Source of the DNA: Bradyrhizobium sp. SRL28 | GTDB lineage: Bacteria; Pseudomonadota; Alphaproteobacteria; Rhizobiales; Xanthobacteraceae | DNA: 64,000 nt | Assembly (NCBI RefSeq): GCF_018596315.1 | Contig: NZ_JAHEAG010000025.1 | Location: 49,295-113,294, forward strand | Reading direction: 5' to 3' | Part shown: positions 16,335 through 24,069 of the stretch, piece after piece | Layout of the letters: each line of letters starts with the position of its first letter | Position numbering within the stretch: the first letter of the stretch is position 1 | Made by a program: the position numbers and the translations under genes | Notes under the pieces: model-generated | Database searches by the model: none | Told to the model about the DNA's origin: nothing | The model's input: the letters and a program-made list of their open reading frames with translations, nothing else

Positions 16335-17558
16335 TCACGCATTCACGTGCACGAAATCCCGCAGCAGCGGGTAGATCTCGTTGTTCCAGCGTTTTCCGGA
16401 GAACACGCCGTAATGGCCGACACCGGCCTGCATGTGGTGCACCTTGCGATAGGCGCGCACGCCGGTGCAGAGGTCTTGCGCAGCCAGCGTCTGCCCGATC
16501 GAGCAGATGTCGTCCTTTTCGCCTTCGACCGTCATCAGGCCCATGCGCCGGATCGAGGCCGGGTTCACCGGCCGGCCGCGATGCATCAGTTTGCCCTGCG
16601 GCAACAGATGCTCCTGAAACACGTCGCGCACGGTCTCGATGTAGAATTCCGCGGGCAGGTCCATCACGGCGAAATATTCGTCGTAGAAGGTCTTGATGAG
16701 CGCCGCCTTCTCTTTCTCGCCCTTCGCCAGGTGATTGGCGAGGTCGATGTGCTGCTTGATATGGCGCTCCAGGTTCATCGACACGAAGGCGGTGAGCTGC
16801 ACGAAGCCGGGATAGACTTTTCGGAACGCGCCCTTGCACTGCACCGGCACGTAGTTGATCAGGTTTTTTTCGAACCAGTTGATCGGCTTGCTCTTGGCGA
16901 ACTCGTTGACCTTGGTCGGCTGGATCCGCGTGTCGATCGGTCCGGCCATCAGGGTCAGCGTCGCCGGGCGTGCCGGGTGGTTGTCCTCCGACATGACGGC
17001 GGCTGCGGCCAGCGCCGAAACCGATGGCTGGCAGATCGCCACCATGTGTGCGCGCGGACCGATCTTGTCGAGGAAGGTGATCAGATGATCAGTGTAATCC
17101 TCGAGCCCGAAGCGGCCGGCATGAAGCGGAATGTCGCGCGGGTTATGCCAGTCGGTGATGTAGACATCGTGATCCTGCAGCAGCGTCTTCACGGTGCCGC
17201 GCAACAGGGTGGCGAAATGGCCGGACATCGGCGCCACCAGCAACAGTCGTGGCTGCTCCGGCGCATTCTCCTTCTTGAAGTGCAGGAGCGAGCCGAACGG
17301 GGTGGCGAAGGTGACTTCCTCGGTTACCTCCAGCTCCTGATTGCCGACCAACACCCGGTCGATGCCGTAGGCAGGCCGGTGATAGGTGAGGGAGGAGCGC
17401 GAGATCAGTTCGAGCGACGCGGCGAGCCGGCCAAACAGTCTGTCGGAGACGCCCTGCGGCACCAGATTGAGGTATTTCAGCCCCGCCGCAGCCCCGGTCC
17501 GCCATGGCGACGTCAGGTCCATGTGGTTCTGGTACGCTTGGTACATCATTGACATCAT
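16335..17558 (-). CDS. phaZ: intracellular polyhydroxyalkanoate depolymerase
   Basis: 407-residue cytoplasmic enzyme that degrades PHA/PHB storage granules. It has the alpha/beta hydrolase layout of PhaZ1: VAPMSGHFATLLRGTV, TDWHNPRDIPL, and a lipase-box-like AICQPSV in which Cys replaces Ser as nucleophile, as in Ralstonia PhaZa1. The C-terminal block has GEKDDICSIGQT (Asp) and GVGHYGVFSGKRW (His). The start at 17558 has aggggct about 9 nt upstream; Met codons at 17555, 17549 and 17546 are alternatives. No phaC or phasin gene is adjacent. It is divergent from the GST gene. Confidence 0.93.
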   Translation of the reverse strand: MMSMMYQAYQNHMDLTSPWRTGAAAGLKYLNLVPQGVSDRLFGRLAASLELISRSSLTYHRPAYGIDRVLVGNQELEVTEEVTFATPFGSLLHFKKENAPEQPRLLLVAPMSGHFATLLRGTVKTLLQDHDVYITDWHNPRDIPLHAGRFGLEDYTDHLITFLDKIGPRAHMVAICQPSVSALAAAAVMSEDNHPARPATLTLMAGPIDTRIQPTKVNEFAKSKPINWFEKNLINYVPVQCKGAFRKVYPGFVQLTAFVSMNLERHIKQHIDLANHLAKGEKEKAALIKTFYDEYFAVMDLPAEFYIETVRDVFQEHLLPQGKLMHRGRPVNPASIRRMGLMTVEGEKDDICSIGQTLAAQDLCTGVRAYRKVHHMQAGVGHYGVFSGKRWNNEIYPLLRDFVHVNA

Positions 17559-17733
17559 TCACATCAGCCCCTGTCCTAGGCGGCCATGCAATATCGACGC
17601 CAGAGCCGGGCTGACCGCCTCTAAAACTGGCACGTGGCTTGCTCCGCAGATGCCCGACGCACAGGCATTGGGCGGCGGCGCGGTCGGCCGTCCTTGCTTG
17701 GGCGAAGGGCGTTTTGGGGGTTCGAGGGGCCAT

Positions 17734-18387
17734 ATGGTGAAGACCACACTGACCATCTCCAGCAAGAATTACTCGTCCTGGTCGCTGCGCGGCTGGCTGT
17801 TGGCGAAGTTCTCAGGGCTTGAGTTCGAGGAGGTCGTCACGGCCCCTGACGATGCGTCGGCGCGGGCGGAAATCCTGCTGCTGTCGTCCTCGATCCTGGT
17901 GCCGTGCCTGCGCCATGAGGGCGCCACCATCTGGGATACGCTGGCGATCGCGGAATACCTCAACGAGGTCATGCCGGACGCCGGCCTGTTGCCGGCCGAC
18001 CGTATCCAGCGCGCCCATTGCCGCTCGATCTGCGGCGAAATCCATTCCGGCTTCACCACGCTGCGCGCCTCGCTGCCGGTCAATCTGAAGGGCCATTTTC
18101 CGGGCTTCAAGATCTGGTCGCGCGCGCAGGCCGATATCGACCGGGTCTGCACCATCTGGCGCGAATGCCTCGACCAGTCAGGCGGCCCGTTCCTGTTCGG
18201 CGAGCGCACCATGGCGGATGCGATGTACGCGCCCGTCGTCACACGTTTCATGACCTATGATGTGAAGCTCGAACCCACCCTTGCGGCCTACGCCAGTACC
18301 ATCATGGCGATGCCCGAGATGCAGGAGTGGATCGAAGCCGCCAAGGCGGAGCCCGCCGACATCGAGGAGCTCGAGGTCGAATATTAG
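17734..18387 (+). CDS. glutathione S-transferase family protein
   Basis: 217-residue cytosolic GST. The thioredoxin-fold N-terminal domain (1-80) begins with SSKNYSSWSLRG, which holds the Ser/Tyr that activates glutathione, and includes the cis-Pro region ILVPCL and the glutathione-contact motif TIWDTLAIAEYLNE. The helical C-terminal domain spans 90-205. The start at ATG 17734 is chosen because upstream in-frame sequence overlaps the divergent phaZ promoter region and has no GST similarity. The substrate is not predictable. Confidence 0.87.
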   Translation: MVKTTLTISSKNYSSWSLRGWLLAKFSGLEFEEVVTAPDDASARAEILLLSSSILVPCLRHEGATIWDTLAIAEYLNEVMPDAGLLPADRIQRAHCRSICGEIHSGFTTLRASLPVNLKGHFPGFKIWSRAQADIDRVCTIWRECLDQSGGPFLFGERTMADAMYAPVVTRFMTYDVKLEPTLAAYASTIMAMPEMQEWIEAAKAEPADIEELEVEY

Positions 18388-18402
18388 GCAGGCCCTGCGC
18401 CG

Positions 18403-18436
18403 CCTTGCCCGTTCGAAGGGCTCAGGCAACGGGCAG
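18403..18436. terminator. hairpin after GST gene; remainder of 18388-18695 gap
   Basis: TTGCCCGTT near 18404 pairs with AACGGGCA near 18428 about 20 bp after the GST stop; no T-run follows. The rest of the roughly 300-bp gap up to the cupin gene holds no convincing gene or repeat. Confidence 0.35.
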
Positions 18437-18695
18437 GCCTTGCTCAAGCCGATGCCAGTCGTGAGCGGTGGACGGCCGCTTCGTTGGCCATTTTCTGCAA
18501 GCCGACGAAACCGGATTCCTGCTTGCGGCCAAGCGGTTCGATACGCCGCGCCGCTGCAATCGCCGCAGCGCAACACGACTGGCGTGGATTTCGCATAGCA
18601 ACATGCAGCCGTGAACGCGACGCTGCGACGCTGCCGAAAATTTGGACGCCTTCGCCCGGTCGCGATCTCGCCAACGCGAACCGTGGAGGCTTCAA

Positions 18696-19130
18696 ATGAA
18701 CAAGCAGGCTGTCGTCAGCAAATTCTCTCACGTCAAACCCGGCGATACCGAATTCAAGGGCGGGGGTCTGCGCGACTTCTTCCTGTATCGCGATCTCGGC
18801 ATCGCCGACGCCACCGGCGGTCAGGTGATCTGCCATCTGGTCAAGGCCAACCCCGATCTGCCGCCCGAGGAGGGCACCGGCTGGCACAAGCACGAATGCG
18901 AATTCCAGATCGTGATCATGACCAGGGGCTGGGCGCGCTTCATGTATGAGGACAAGTCGACCCTGGTGCAGGCCGGCGATGTCGTCCACCAACGGCCCGG
19001 CATCACGCATTACCTGTACGACTACTCGGAAGACATGGAGTATCTCGAGATCGTCAGCCCGGCCGATTTCAAGACCGTCGACGTGCCGCCGGCCGTCGAC
19101 AAGGTGCCGCCGCCGACCCCCTGGAAGTGA
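18696..19130 (+). CDS. cupin domain protein
   Basis: 144-residue single-domain cupin. The metal-binding cupin motif 1 is seen as GTGWHKHECEFQIVIMTRG, with His-x-His and a Glu, and motif 2 as AGDVVHQRPGITHYLYD. The start at 18696 follows ggaggctt; the upstream frame is non-conserved. There is no signal peptide. Small stand-alone cupins may be dioxygenases, isomerases or sugar-binding proteins, so no reaction is assigned. It stands alone between the GST gene and a small hypothetical on the other strand. Confidence 0.82.
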   Translation: MNKQAVVSKFSHVKPGDTEFKGGGLRDFFLYRDLGIADATGGQVICHLVKANPDLPPEEGTGWHKHECEFQIVIMTRGWARFMYEDKSTLVQAGDVVHQRPGITHYLYDYSEDMEYLEIVSPADFKTVDVPPAVDKVPPPTPWK

Positions 19131-19356
19131 CCGCCATGTCATCCCCGGAGGAATTAACGCTTGTCCTCGGTCGCTGGCTGCGGCCGATTGCTGTCGTGCT
19201 CTATGTTGTACGCCATCTGCGATGGCGGCCGACATCTAGCCGTGAACAAGGGAGTACGGCGCTCAATCAGTGATTCGGGCGCGGTTCGTTCCACCCGCGT
19301 TCCGAACGTTAACATCCCGCGCGTTCCCGTCGCATTCTGGCACAATGCGCCGCTCG

Positions 19357-19590
19357 TCAGCCTCGGTCCGCGACGTTTTCAGGGCGGGCGCGCGGCAACC
19401 TCCAGCCGACTACCGTGGCCTCGACCATGCCGCCGGTCCTGTCATTGCGCCATTGGCCATCGATCCAGCGGCAGGCGAAAGGCAGTTGATAGGTTCCGCT
19501 GTGATCCTCGCAAAGAACTTCCACCGGTTGGTCCGTCGGCGGAGCCCCGTTCCCGTCGAACTGCGCCAGCCGCTTTTCACGCGTTGCCAT
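19357..19590 (-). CDS. small conserved hypothetical protein
   Basis: 77 residues from the ATG at 19590 (MATREKRLAQFDG), with GGAG about 8 nt upstream. The core VEVLCEDHSGTYQLPFACRW followed by Trp-rich DGQWRN and EATVVGWR is a pattern I recall in short hypothetical proteins of Bradyrhizobium. Soluble, with no signal peptide. Function unknown. The 226-bp stretch before it (19131-19356) contains nothing I can identify. Confidence 0.6.
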   Translation of the reverse strand: MATREKRLAQFDGNGAPPTDQPVEVLCEDHSGTYQLPFACRWIDGQWRNDRTGGMVEATVVGWRLPRARPENVADRG

Positions 19591-19774
19591 ACAATCAATC
19601 TCCACTGCCGCGGCCGTTTGAGGTTCGCGGCAAAATGCATCCACCTTTAACGGGGTGAAGCACAACGCCTGAATGAGGTATCAGTATGGTATCACGGGGG
19701 TCGGGAGCCTGCTTCGCGCAAATTGCCGTGATGGATGTTCCCCGTGCGGCTGACGCTTTGAAACGAGGATTTGA

Positions 19775-20149
19775 ATGATTGCTCCGATGGCCAGGATCAC
19801 CTTCGTCGCCTTCGCGCTGCTGACGGCTTCATGGCCGGCGACCGTTCACGCGCAGGACGTTCCCGGCATCGAAATCTGCACCGTCGAAAAGACGATGGAG
19901 CGCCGCACCTCTTGCCTGCAGAGCAATGTCGACTTCCTGCAGAAGACGATCAGCAAGCTCACGACGGACCAGCAGCAGAAGATCGACGCCAGCAACCGCC
20001 AGATCGAGGCGCTGAAGGGCGCGGTTGTCGGTTTGCAGAAGCTCGTGAGCGACATGCAGGCGGAGCAGAAGAAGGCCGCAGCACCCGCGGCGAAGGATGC
20101 AGCGCCTGCTGCGAAGGATGCCGCGCCGGCAAAGGATGGCACGAAGTAG
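19775..20149 (+). CDS. secreted coiled-coil protein with Ala/Lys repeat tail
   Basis: 124 residues. Signal peptide ends near ATVHAQDVPG; two Cys follow (EICTVEK, RTSCLQ). A predicted coiled coil covers about residues 45-95 (LQKTISKLTTDQQQKIDASN), and the tail has imperfect APAAKDA repeats. The layout (short disulfide head, coiled coil, low-complexity tail) suggests a periplasmic or surface structural protein. No known domain is recognised. It is convergent with the enolase-superfamily gene 10 bp away. Confidence 0.65.
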   Translation: MIAPMARITFVAFALLTASWPATVHAQDVPGIEICTVEKTMERRTSCLQSNVDFLQKTISKLTTDQQQKIDASNRQIEALKGAVVGLQKLVSDMQAEQKKAAAPAAKDAAPAAKDAAPAKDGTK

Positions 20150-20158
20150 CGCCGGCGG

Positions 20159-21265
20159 TCACGACACGCGGTATTGCTCCATGACGGCCGTGTCCGGTTC
20201 ATAGCCGATCCCGGACCCTTGGGGGACTTCGACATCGCCGTTGGCATCGACGTCGATGCGGCCGCGCCAGAGGCATGCGGCGCGCTTCATGTAAAACACC
20301 TCGACGAAAGTTGCGTCGTCGCGCAGCGACATCAACTGCAGCGTCGCCAGGAAGCCCGGCCCGAAATACGGCGAATGCGGCGCCAGCCTGACGCCGAGCT
20401 CATCGGCCAATGCGACAACCCTGAGATATTCGGTGATGCCGCCAACCTTGATGACGGAGGGTTGGGCGTGGCTTACCGCGCCGGCACCCATCATCTGCCT
20501 GAACTGATGAACCGTGCAGGCGTTCTCGCCGGCCGCAATGTTCAGCCCGCCTTTGGCGCGCACTTCGGCGAGCGTTGCAAAATCCTCCGGCGGCCAGACC
20601 GGTTCCTCGATGAACATCGGCGCGGCATCGCGGCAGGAATGCGCAAACGCAATCGCGGCCTCGCCATTCAGCGGACAGTTCATGTCGACCATCAACGGAA
20701 TGCCGGGACCGATCGCCTGCCGCGCGGCAAATACCGCAGGTGTTGTGGTCTCATGCAATTTGATCGCCTTGTAACCTCGGCGCAGCGCGGTCTCGCATTC
20801 GCTCGCGATCAATTCGGGTTTGCCGATCCGCAGCAGGCTCGCATAGGCGGGAATCCGCGTGCGCCTGGCCTCACCGATCAGTCGATGCAACGGCACGCCC
20901 TTCGCTTTGGCGGCAAGATCCCACAGCGCGATATCGAGCGCCGATATCGCGAACATGGTGATGCCATAGCGGCCGAACAGATGCAGGTTGCGCTGGATCT
21001 GTTCCATGAAGGCGGGAATATCAGCCGCGTCCGGAACCTCGAGGCCCTGCGCCTGCGGCGCGATCATTTCCTCGATGGCAGTGTACGTGGTTCGCGGGCA
21101 GACATACGCAAAGGCATCGCCCCAGCCCGTGATGCCGGCATCGGTGGAAACCTCGACCATGACGATCTCCAGCGCGGATATGGCGGAAGCGCCCTGCTTG
21201 AAGCTCGCCACCCCGGCGTCATAGGGGATGCGGATGTGATGCGCCCAGACATTGGTGATCAGCAT
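20159..21265 (-). CDS. mandelate racemase/muconate lactonizing enzyme family protein
   Basis: 368-residue enolase-superfamily enzyme. Metal ligands are visible as VDMN (Asp), FIEEPVW (Glu) and AAGEN (Glu), and the barrel-end His as LAPHSPYFGPG. The second-strand base motif reads AIKLHE, that is K-x-H instead of the usual K-x-K, a variation seen in acid-sugar dehydratase and cycloisomerase lineages, so a sugar-acid substrate is likely. It is divergent from the AraC/GyrI regulator at 21385. It is only distantly related to TarD at 2880, and the reaction is not assignable. Confidence 0.85.
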   Translation of the reverse strand: MLITNVWAHHIRIPYDAGVASFKQGASAISALEIVMVEVSTDAGITGWGDAFAYVCPRTTYTAIEEMIAPQAQGLEVPDAADIPAFMEQIQRNLHLFGRYGITMFAISALDIALWDLAAKAKGVPLHRLIGEARRTRIPAYASLLRIGKPELIASECETALRRGYKAIKLHETTTPAVFAARQAIGPGIPLMVDMNCPLNGEAAIAFAHSCRDAAPMFIEEPVWPPEDFATLAEVRAKGGLNIAAGENACTVHQFRQMMGAGAVSHAQPSVIKVGGITEYLRVVALADELGVRLAPHSPYFGPGFLATLQLMSLRDDATFVEVFYMKRAACLWRGRIDVDANGDVEVPQGSGIGYEPDTAVMEQYRVS

Positions 21266-21384
21266 GGTTCCCTCCCATCGCGCTCCGATACATTGTCAGC
21301 GGCAGAAACGGAGAGCAAGGATTGTCAAATGAAACGCGAAGCAAGCGATCATAATCGGATCGCTTCGCACGAAAGCTGTCAGTC

Positions 21385-22221
21385 ATGAATCCGGCCCAGA
21401 AAGCGCTCTGGTACATCGAAAGCCATCTCGCCGAGCCATTGACGCTGGATGACGTCGCCGGCGTTGCCGGCGTCTCGCGCTTCCATCTGGTGCGGGCGTT
21501 TGCCGCGGCCACCGGGTTTTCGGTCATGCGCTATGTGCGTGCCCGAAGGCTCAGCAAGGCCGCGCAGGCGCTCGCGGCCGGCGCGCCCGATATTCTGAGC
21601 CTCGCGCTGGATGCGGACTACAGCTCTCACGAAGCTTTCACCCGCGCGTTCCGCGACCATTTCGGCGTCACGCCGGAGATGGTTCGCGCCGCAACGTGCC
21701 TCGATCGTCTCAAGCTTCAGGAGCCCATCGTCATGGATTCAACCCTGCTCGACAATCTCAAAGCCCCACGCTTCGAAACCTCCAGGCCGCTGCTCGTCGC
21801 CGGCATCGCCGAACGGTGCACCCATGAAAACGGCGGCGCCGGTATTCCGAACCAGTGGCAGCAGTTTCACCAGAAGGTCGACGGCATCCCCGCACGGATC
21901 GGCAAGGTCGCCTATGGCGTCTGCTGCAACGGCGACGATGCCGGCAATTTCGACTACATCGCCGGCGTCGAGGTCGCCGACTTCTCCGACCTGCCACGCG
22001 AGTTCGCGCGCGTGCGGATTCCCGAACAGAAATACGCCGTCTTCACCCACGCCGAGCACATCTCGACCATCCGCCGCACCGTCAACACGATCTGGAATCA
22101 CTGGCTGCCGATATCAGGCATGAAGGCGGCTGATGCACCGAGCTTCGAGCGCTACGACGAAAAATTCGATCCGGCCACCGGCAATGGCGGGCTGGAGATC
22201 TGGGTGCCGGTGAGGGAATAG
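21385..22221 (+). CDS. AraC family regulator with GyrI-like effector domain
   Basis: 278 residues. The order is reversed compared with classic AraC: two helix-turn-helix motifs come first (about 1-105; LTLDDVAGVAGVSRFHLVRA and SSHEAFTRAFRDHFGVTP), then a GyrI/SOUL-like small-molecule-binding domain (125-278) ending ERYDEKFDPATGNGGLEIWV. This is the Rob/MarA-Bacillus BmrR-like architecture and would sense hydrophobic or cationic compounds. It is divergent from the enolase-superfamily gene with 119 bp between starts. Confidence 0.9.
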   Translation: MNPAQKALWYIESHLAEPLTLDDVAGVAGVSRFHLVRAFAAATGFSVMRYVRARRLSKAAQALAAGAPDILSLALDADYSSHEAFTRAFRDHFGVTPEMVRAATCLDRLKLQEPIVMDSTLLDNLKAPRFETSRPLLVAGIAERCTHENGGAGIPNQWQQFHQKVDGIPARIGKVAYGVCCNGDDAGNFDYIAGVEVADFSDLPREFARVRIPEQKYAVFTHAEHISTIRRTVNTIWNHWLPISGMKAADAPSFERYDEKFDPATGNGGLEIWVPVRE

Positions 22222-22372
22222 CATCACCGCAATGCTGCCCTGCGCCGCGGGATTGCCCGCCGTTGCTTGGCAAGCGATGTCGACTTTGCCATAACAAGCG
22301 CAACGAATTGTTGCGCGTGCGGGGTCGAACCAAAAATCCGCCTGCAGCCGAAAAGAGCCGGGAGGATTTTTC

Positions 22373-23299
22373 ATGGCCGATATCCGCGTTCTCGCTACCG
22401 ATCTTGAGTTTCCGGAAGGCCCGGTGGTCATGCCCGACGGCTCGGTGGTGCTGGTCGAAATCCGCGGGAAAAGGCTGACGCGGGTTTATCCCGACGGGCG
22501 GAAAGAGGTGGTCGCGCAGATTCCCGGCGGTCCCAATGGCGCGGCGCTGGGCCCCGACGGCAAGATGTACATCTGCAACAATGGCGGCTTCAGCTGGATT
22601 CCCACGGGCAAGATGATCATGCCGGGACCGCAGGCTGAGGATTATCAGGGCGGCTCGATCCAGCGGATTGATCTGCAGAGCGGCAAGGTCGAGACCGTCG
22701 TCGACAAATGCGGCGAGCACGCCCTGCGCGGGCCGAATGACCTGGTGTTCGACAGGCATGGCGGGCTCTGGTTCTCCGATCTCGGCAAGCGTCGCGCCCG
22801 CGAGATGGATGTCGGTGCGTTCTATTATCTCAAGCCCGGCATGAAGGAGATCGTCGAGGCCGTGCACGGTGTGCTGCCCGCCAACGGCATCGGCCTGTCG
22901 CCAGACGAGAAGACGGTCTACATCGCGGAGACGCCGACAGCGCGGCTGTGGGCCTATGAAATCGCCGAGCCCGGCACCATCAAGCCGCGCGACGTGATCT
23001 ATCGCGGCGAGCGCGGCAAGCCGATCGCGGGACTCGGCGGCTACCAGATGTTCGATTCAATGGCGGTGGAGGCGGGCGGCAATGTCTGCGTGGCGACGCT
23101 GGTGTCGGGCTGCATCTCGGTGATCGCGCCCGATGGTACGCTGGTCGAGCAGGTCCCGACCGGCGATCGCGTCACCACCAACATCGCCTTCGGCGGGCCT
23201 GAGCTGAAGACGGCGTACATTACGCTGTCGGGCAAGGGCGAACTGATCGCGATGGACTGGCCGCGGCCGGGGCTGGCGCTGAATTTTTTGAACAAGTGA
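22373..23299 (+). CDS. SMP-30/gluconolactonase/LRE family protein
   Basis: 308-residue six-bladed beta-propeller lactonase, probably hydrolysing a sugar or organic lactone with one divalent metal. Family marks are LEFPEGPVVMPDGSVVLVEI (metal-binding Glu), PNGAALGPDGKMYICNN, ALRGPNDLVFDRHGGLWFSD and ANGIGLSPDEKTVYIAET. A strong GGGAGG site precedes the ATG. No signal peptide. It could act downstream of the sugar-acid enzyme at 20159, but the two are not in one operon. Confidence 0.88.
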   Translation: MADIRVLATDLEFPEGPVVMPDGSVVLVEIRGKRLTRVYPDGRKEVVAQIPGGPNGAALGPDGKMYICNNGGFSWIPTGKMIMPGPQAEDYQGGSIQRIDLQSGKVETVVDKCGEHALRGPNDLVFDRHGGLWFSDLGKRRAREMDVGAFYYLKPGMKEIVEAVHGVLPANGIGLSPDEKTVYIAETPTARLWAYEIAEPGTIKPRDVIYRGERGKPIAGLGGYQMFDSMAVEAGGNVCVATLVSGCISVIAPDGTLVEQVPTGDRVTTNIAFGGPELKTAYITLSGKGELIAMDWPRPGLALNFLNK

Positions 23300-23320
23300 A
23301 CGGAATACGATAACCATCCA

Positions 23321-23431
23321 CGTCATTGCGAGCGAAGCGAAGCAATCCATGTCGCCACGAGCGGATAGATGGATTGCTTCGTCGCTTCGCTCCCTTGCGC
23401 AAACGCTTCGCGTTTGTCGCAGGCAATGACG
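23321..23431. repeat. palindromic repeat, family D (copy 2, inverted)
   Basis: Begins CGTCATTGCGAGCGAAGCG and ends CGCAGGCAATGACG, the reverse orientation of the copy at 2744-2856. The longer arm contains AAACGCTTCGCGTTTGTCGC. It lies between the lactonase and GNAT genes, where it could serve as a boundary. Confidence 0.8.
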
Positions 23432-23451
23432 ATGGAGCAGGGGAGTTTTGA

Positions 23452-24045
23452 ATGGCCTTTCTTAAACCGGTTACTCTTCGCGGCGAATACGCGCGGCTTG
23501 AGCCCTTGTCGCACGATCATATCGACGGACTCGTGGAAGCCGTGAGCGACGGCGAGCTATGGAAGCTCTGGTACACCTTCATCCCGACCGCCGAAGACAT
23601 GCGCAAGGAAATCGACCGCCGGCTCGGCCTGTTCGCGGCCGGATCGATGCTGCCCTTCACAGTGTACGACGCCGAAGGCAAGGTCGCGGGCATGACGACC
23701 TATATGAATGTCGATGCCGGCAACCGCCGCGTCGAGATCGGGTCCACCTGGTACGCCAAGCGTGTGCAGCGCAGCGCGCTCAATACGCAGTGCAAATTGC
23801 TGCTGCTGGCGCACGCCTTCGAGCAGCTCAACTGCATTGCGGTGGAGTTCCGCACGCATTTCTTCAATCACCAGAGCCGCCGCGGCATCGAGCGTCTGGG
23901 CGCCAAGCAGGACGGTATCCTGAGAAGCCACCAGATCGCGCCGAACGGCACGTTGCGCGACACCGTGGTTTACAGCATCATCGCCAGCGAATGGCCGACG
24001 GTGAAGGCGCATCTCACCTATCAACTCAACGAAAAGCCGCGGTAA
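23452..24045 (+). CDS. GNAT family N-acetyltransferase
   Basis: 197 residues with the RimJ/RimL-like acetyltransferase fold: start TLRGEYARLEPLSHDHIDGL, central MTTYMNVDAGNRRVEIGSTW, and the acetyl-CoA segment NTQCKLLLLAHAFEQLN followed by NHQSRRGIERLGAKQDGILR. The acceptor (protein N-terminus, ribosomal protein or small amine) is unknown. A GGGGAG site lies 7 nt before the ATG. It is 24 bp upstream of the GMC oxidoreductase and probably co-transcribed with it. Confidence 0.88.
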   Translation: MAFLKPVTLRGEYARLEPLSHDHIDGLVEAVSDGELWKLWYTFIPTAEDMRKEIDRRLGLFAAGSMLPFTVYDAEGKVAGMTTYMNVDAGNRRVEIGSTWYAKRVQRSALNTQCKLLLLAHAFEQLNCIAVEFRTHFFNHQSRRGIERLGAKQDGILRSHQIAPNGTLRDTVVYSIIASEWPTVKAHLTYQLNEKPR

Positions 24046-24069
24046 CCAAGCCGCGCCAGAAGCGAGACA

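Noticed and set aside
19161..19658. 165-codon plus-strand frame
   Set aside because: Arg/Pro/Ser-rich without motif; the minus-strand 77-residue frame has a better ribosome site and a plausible conserved core.
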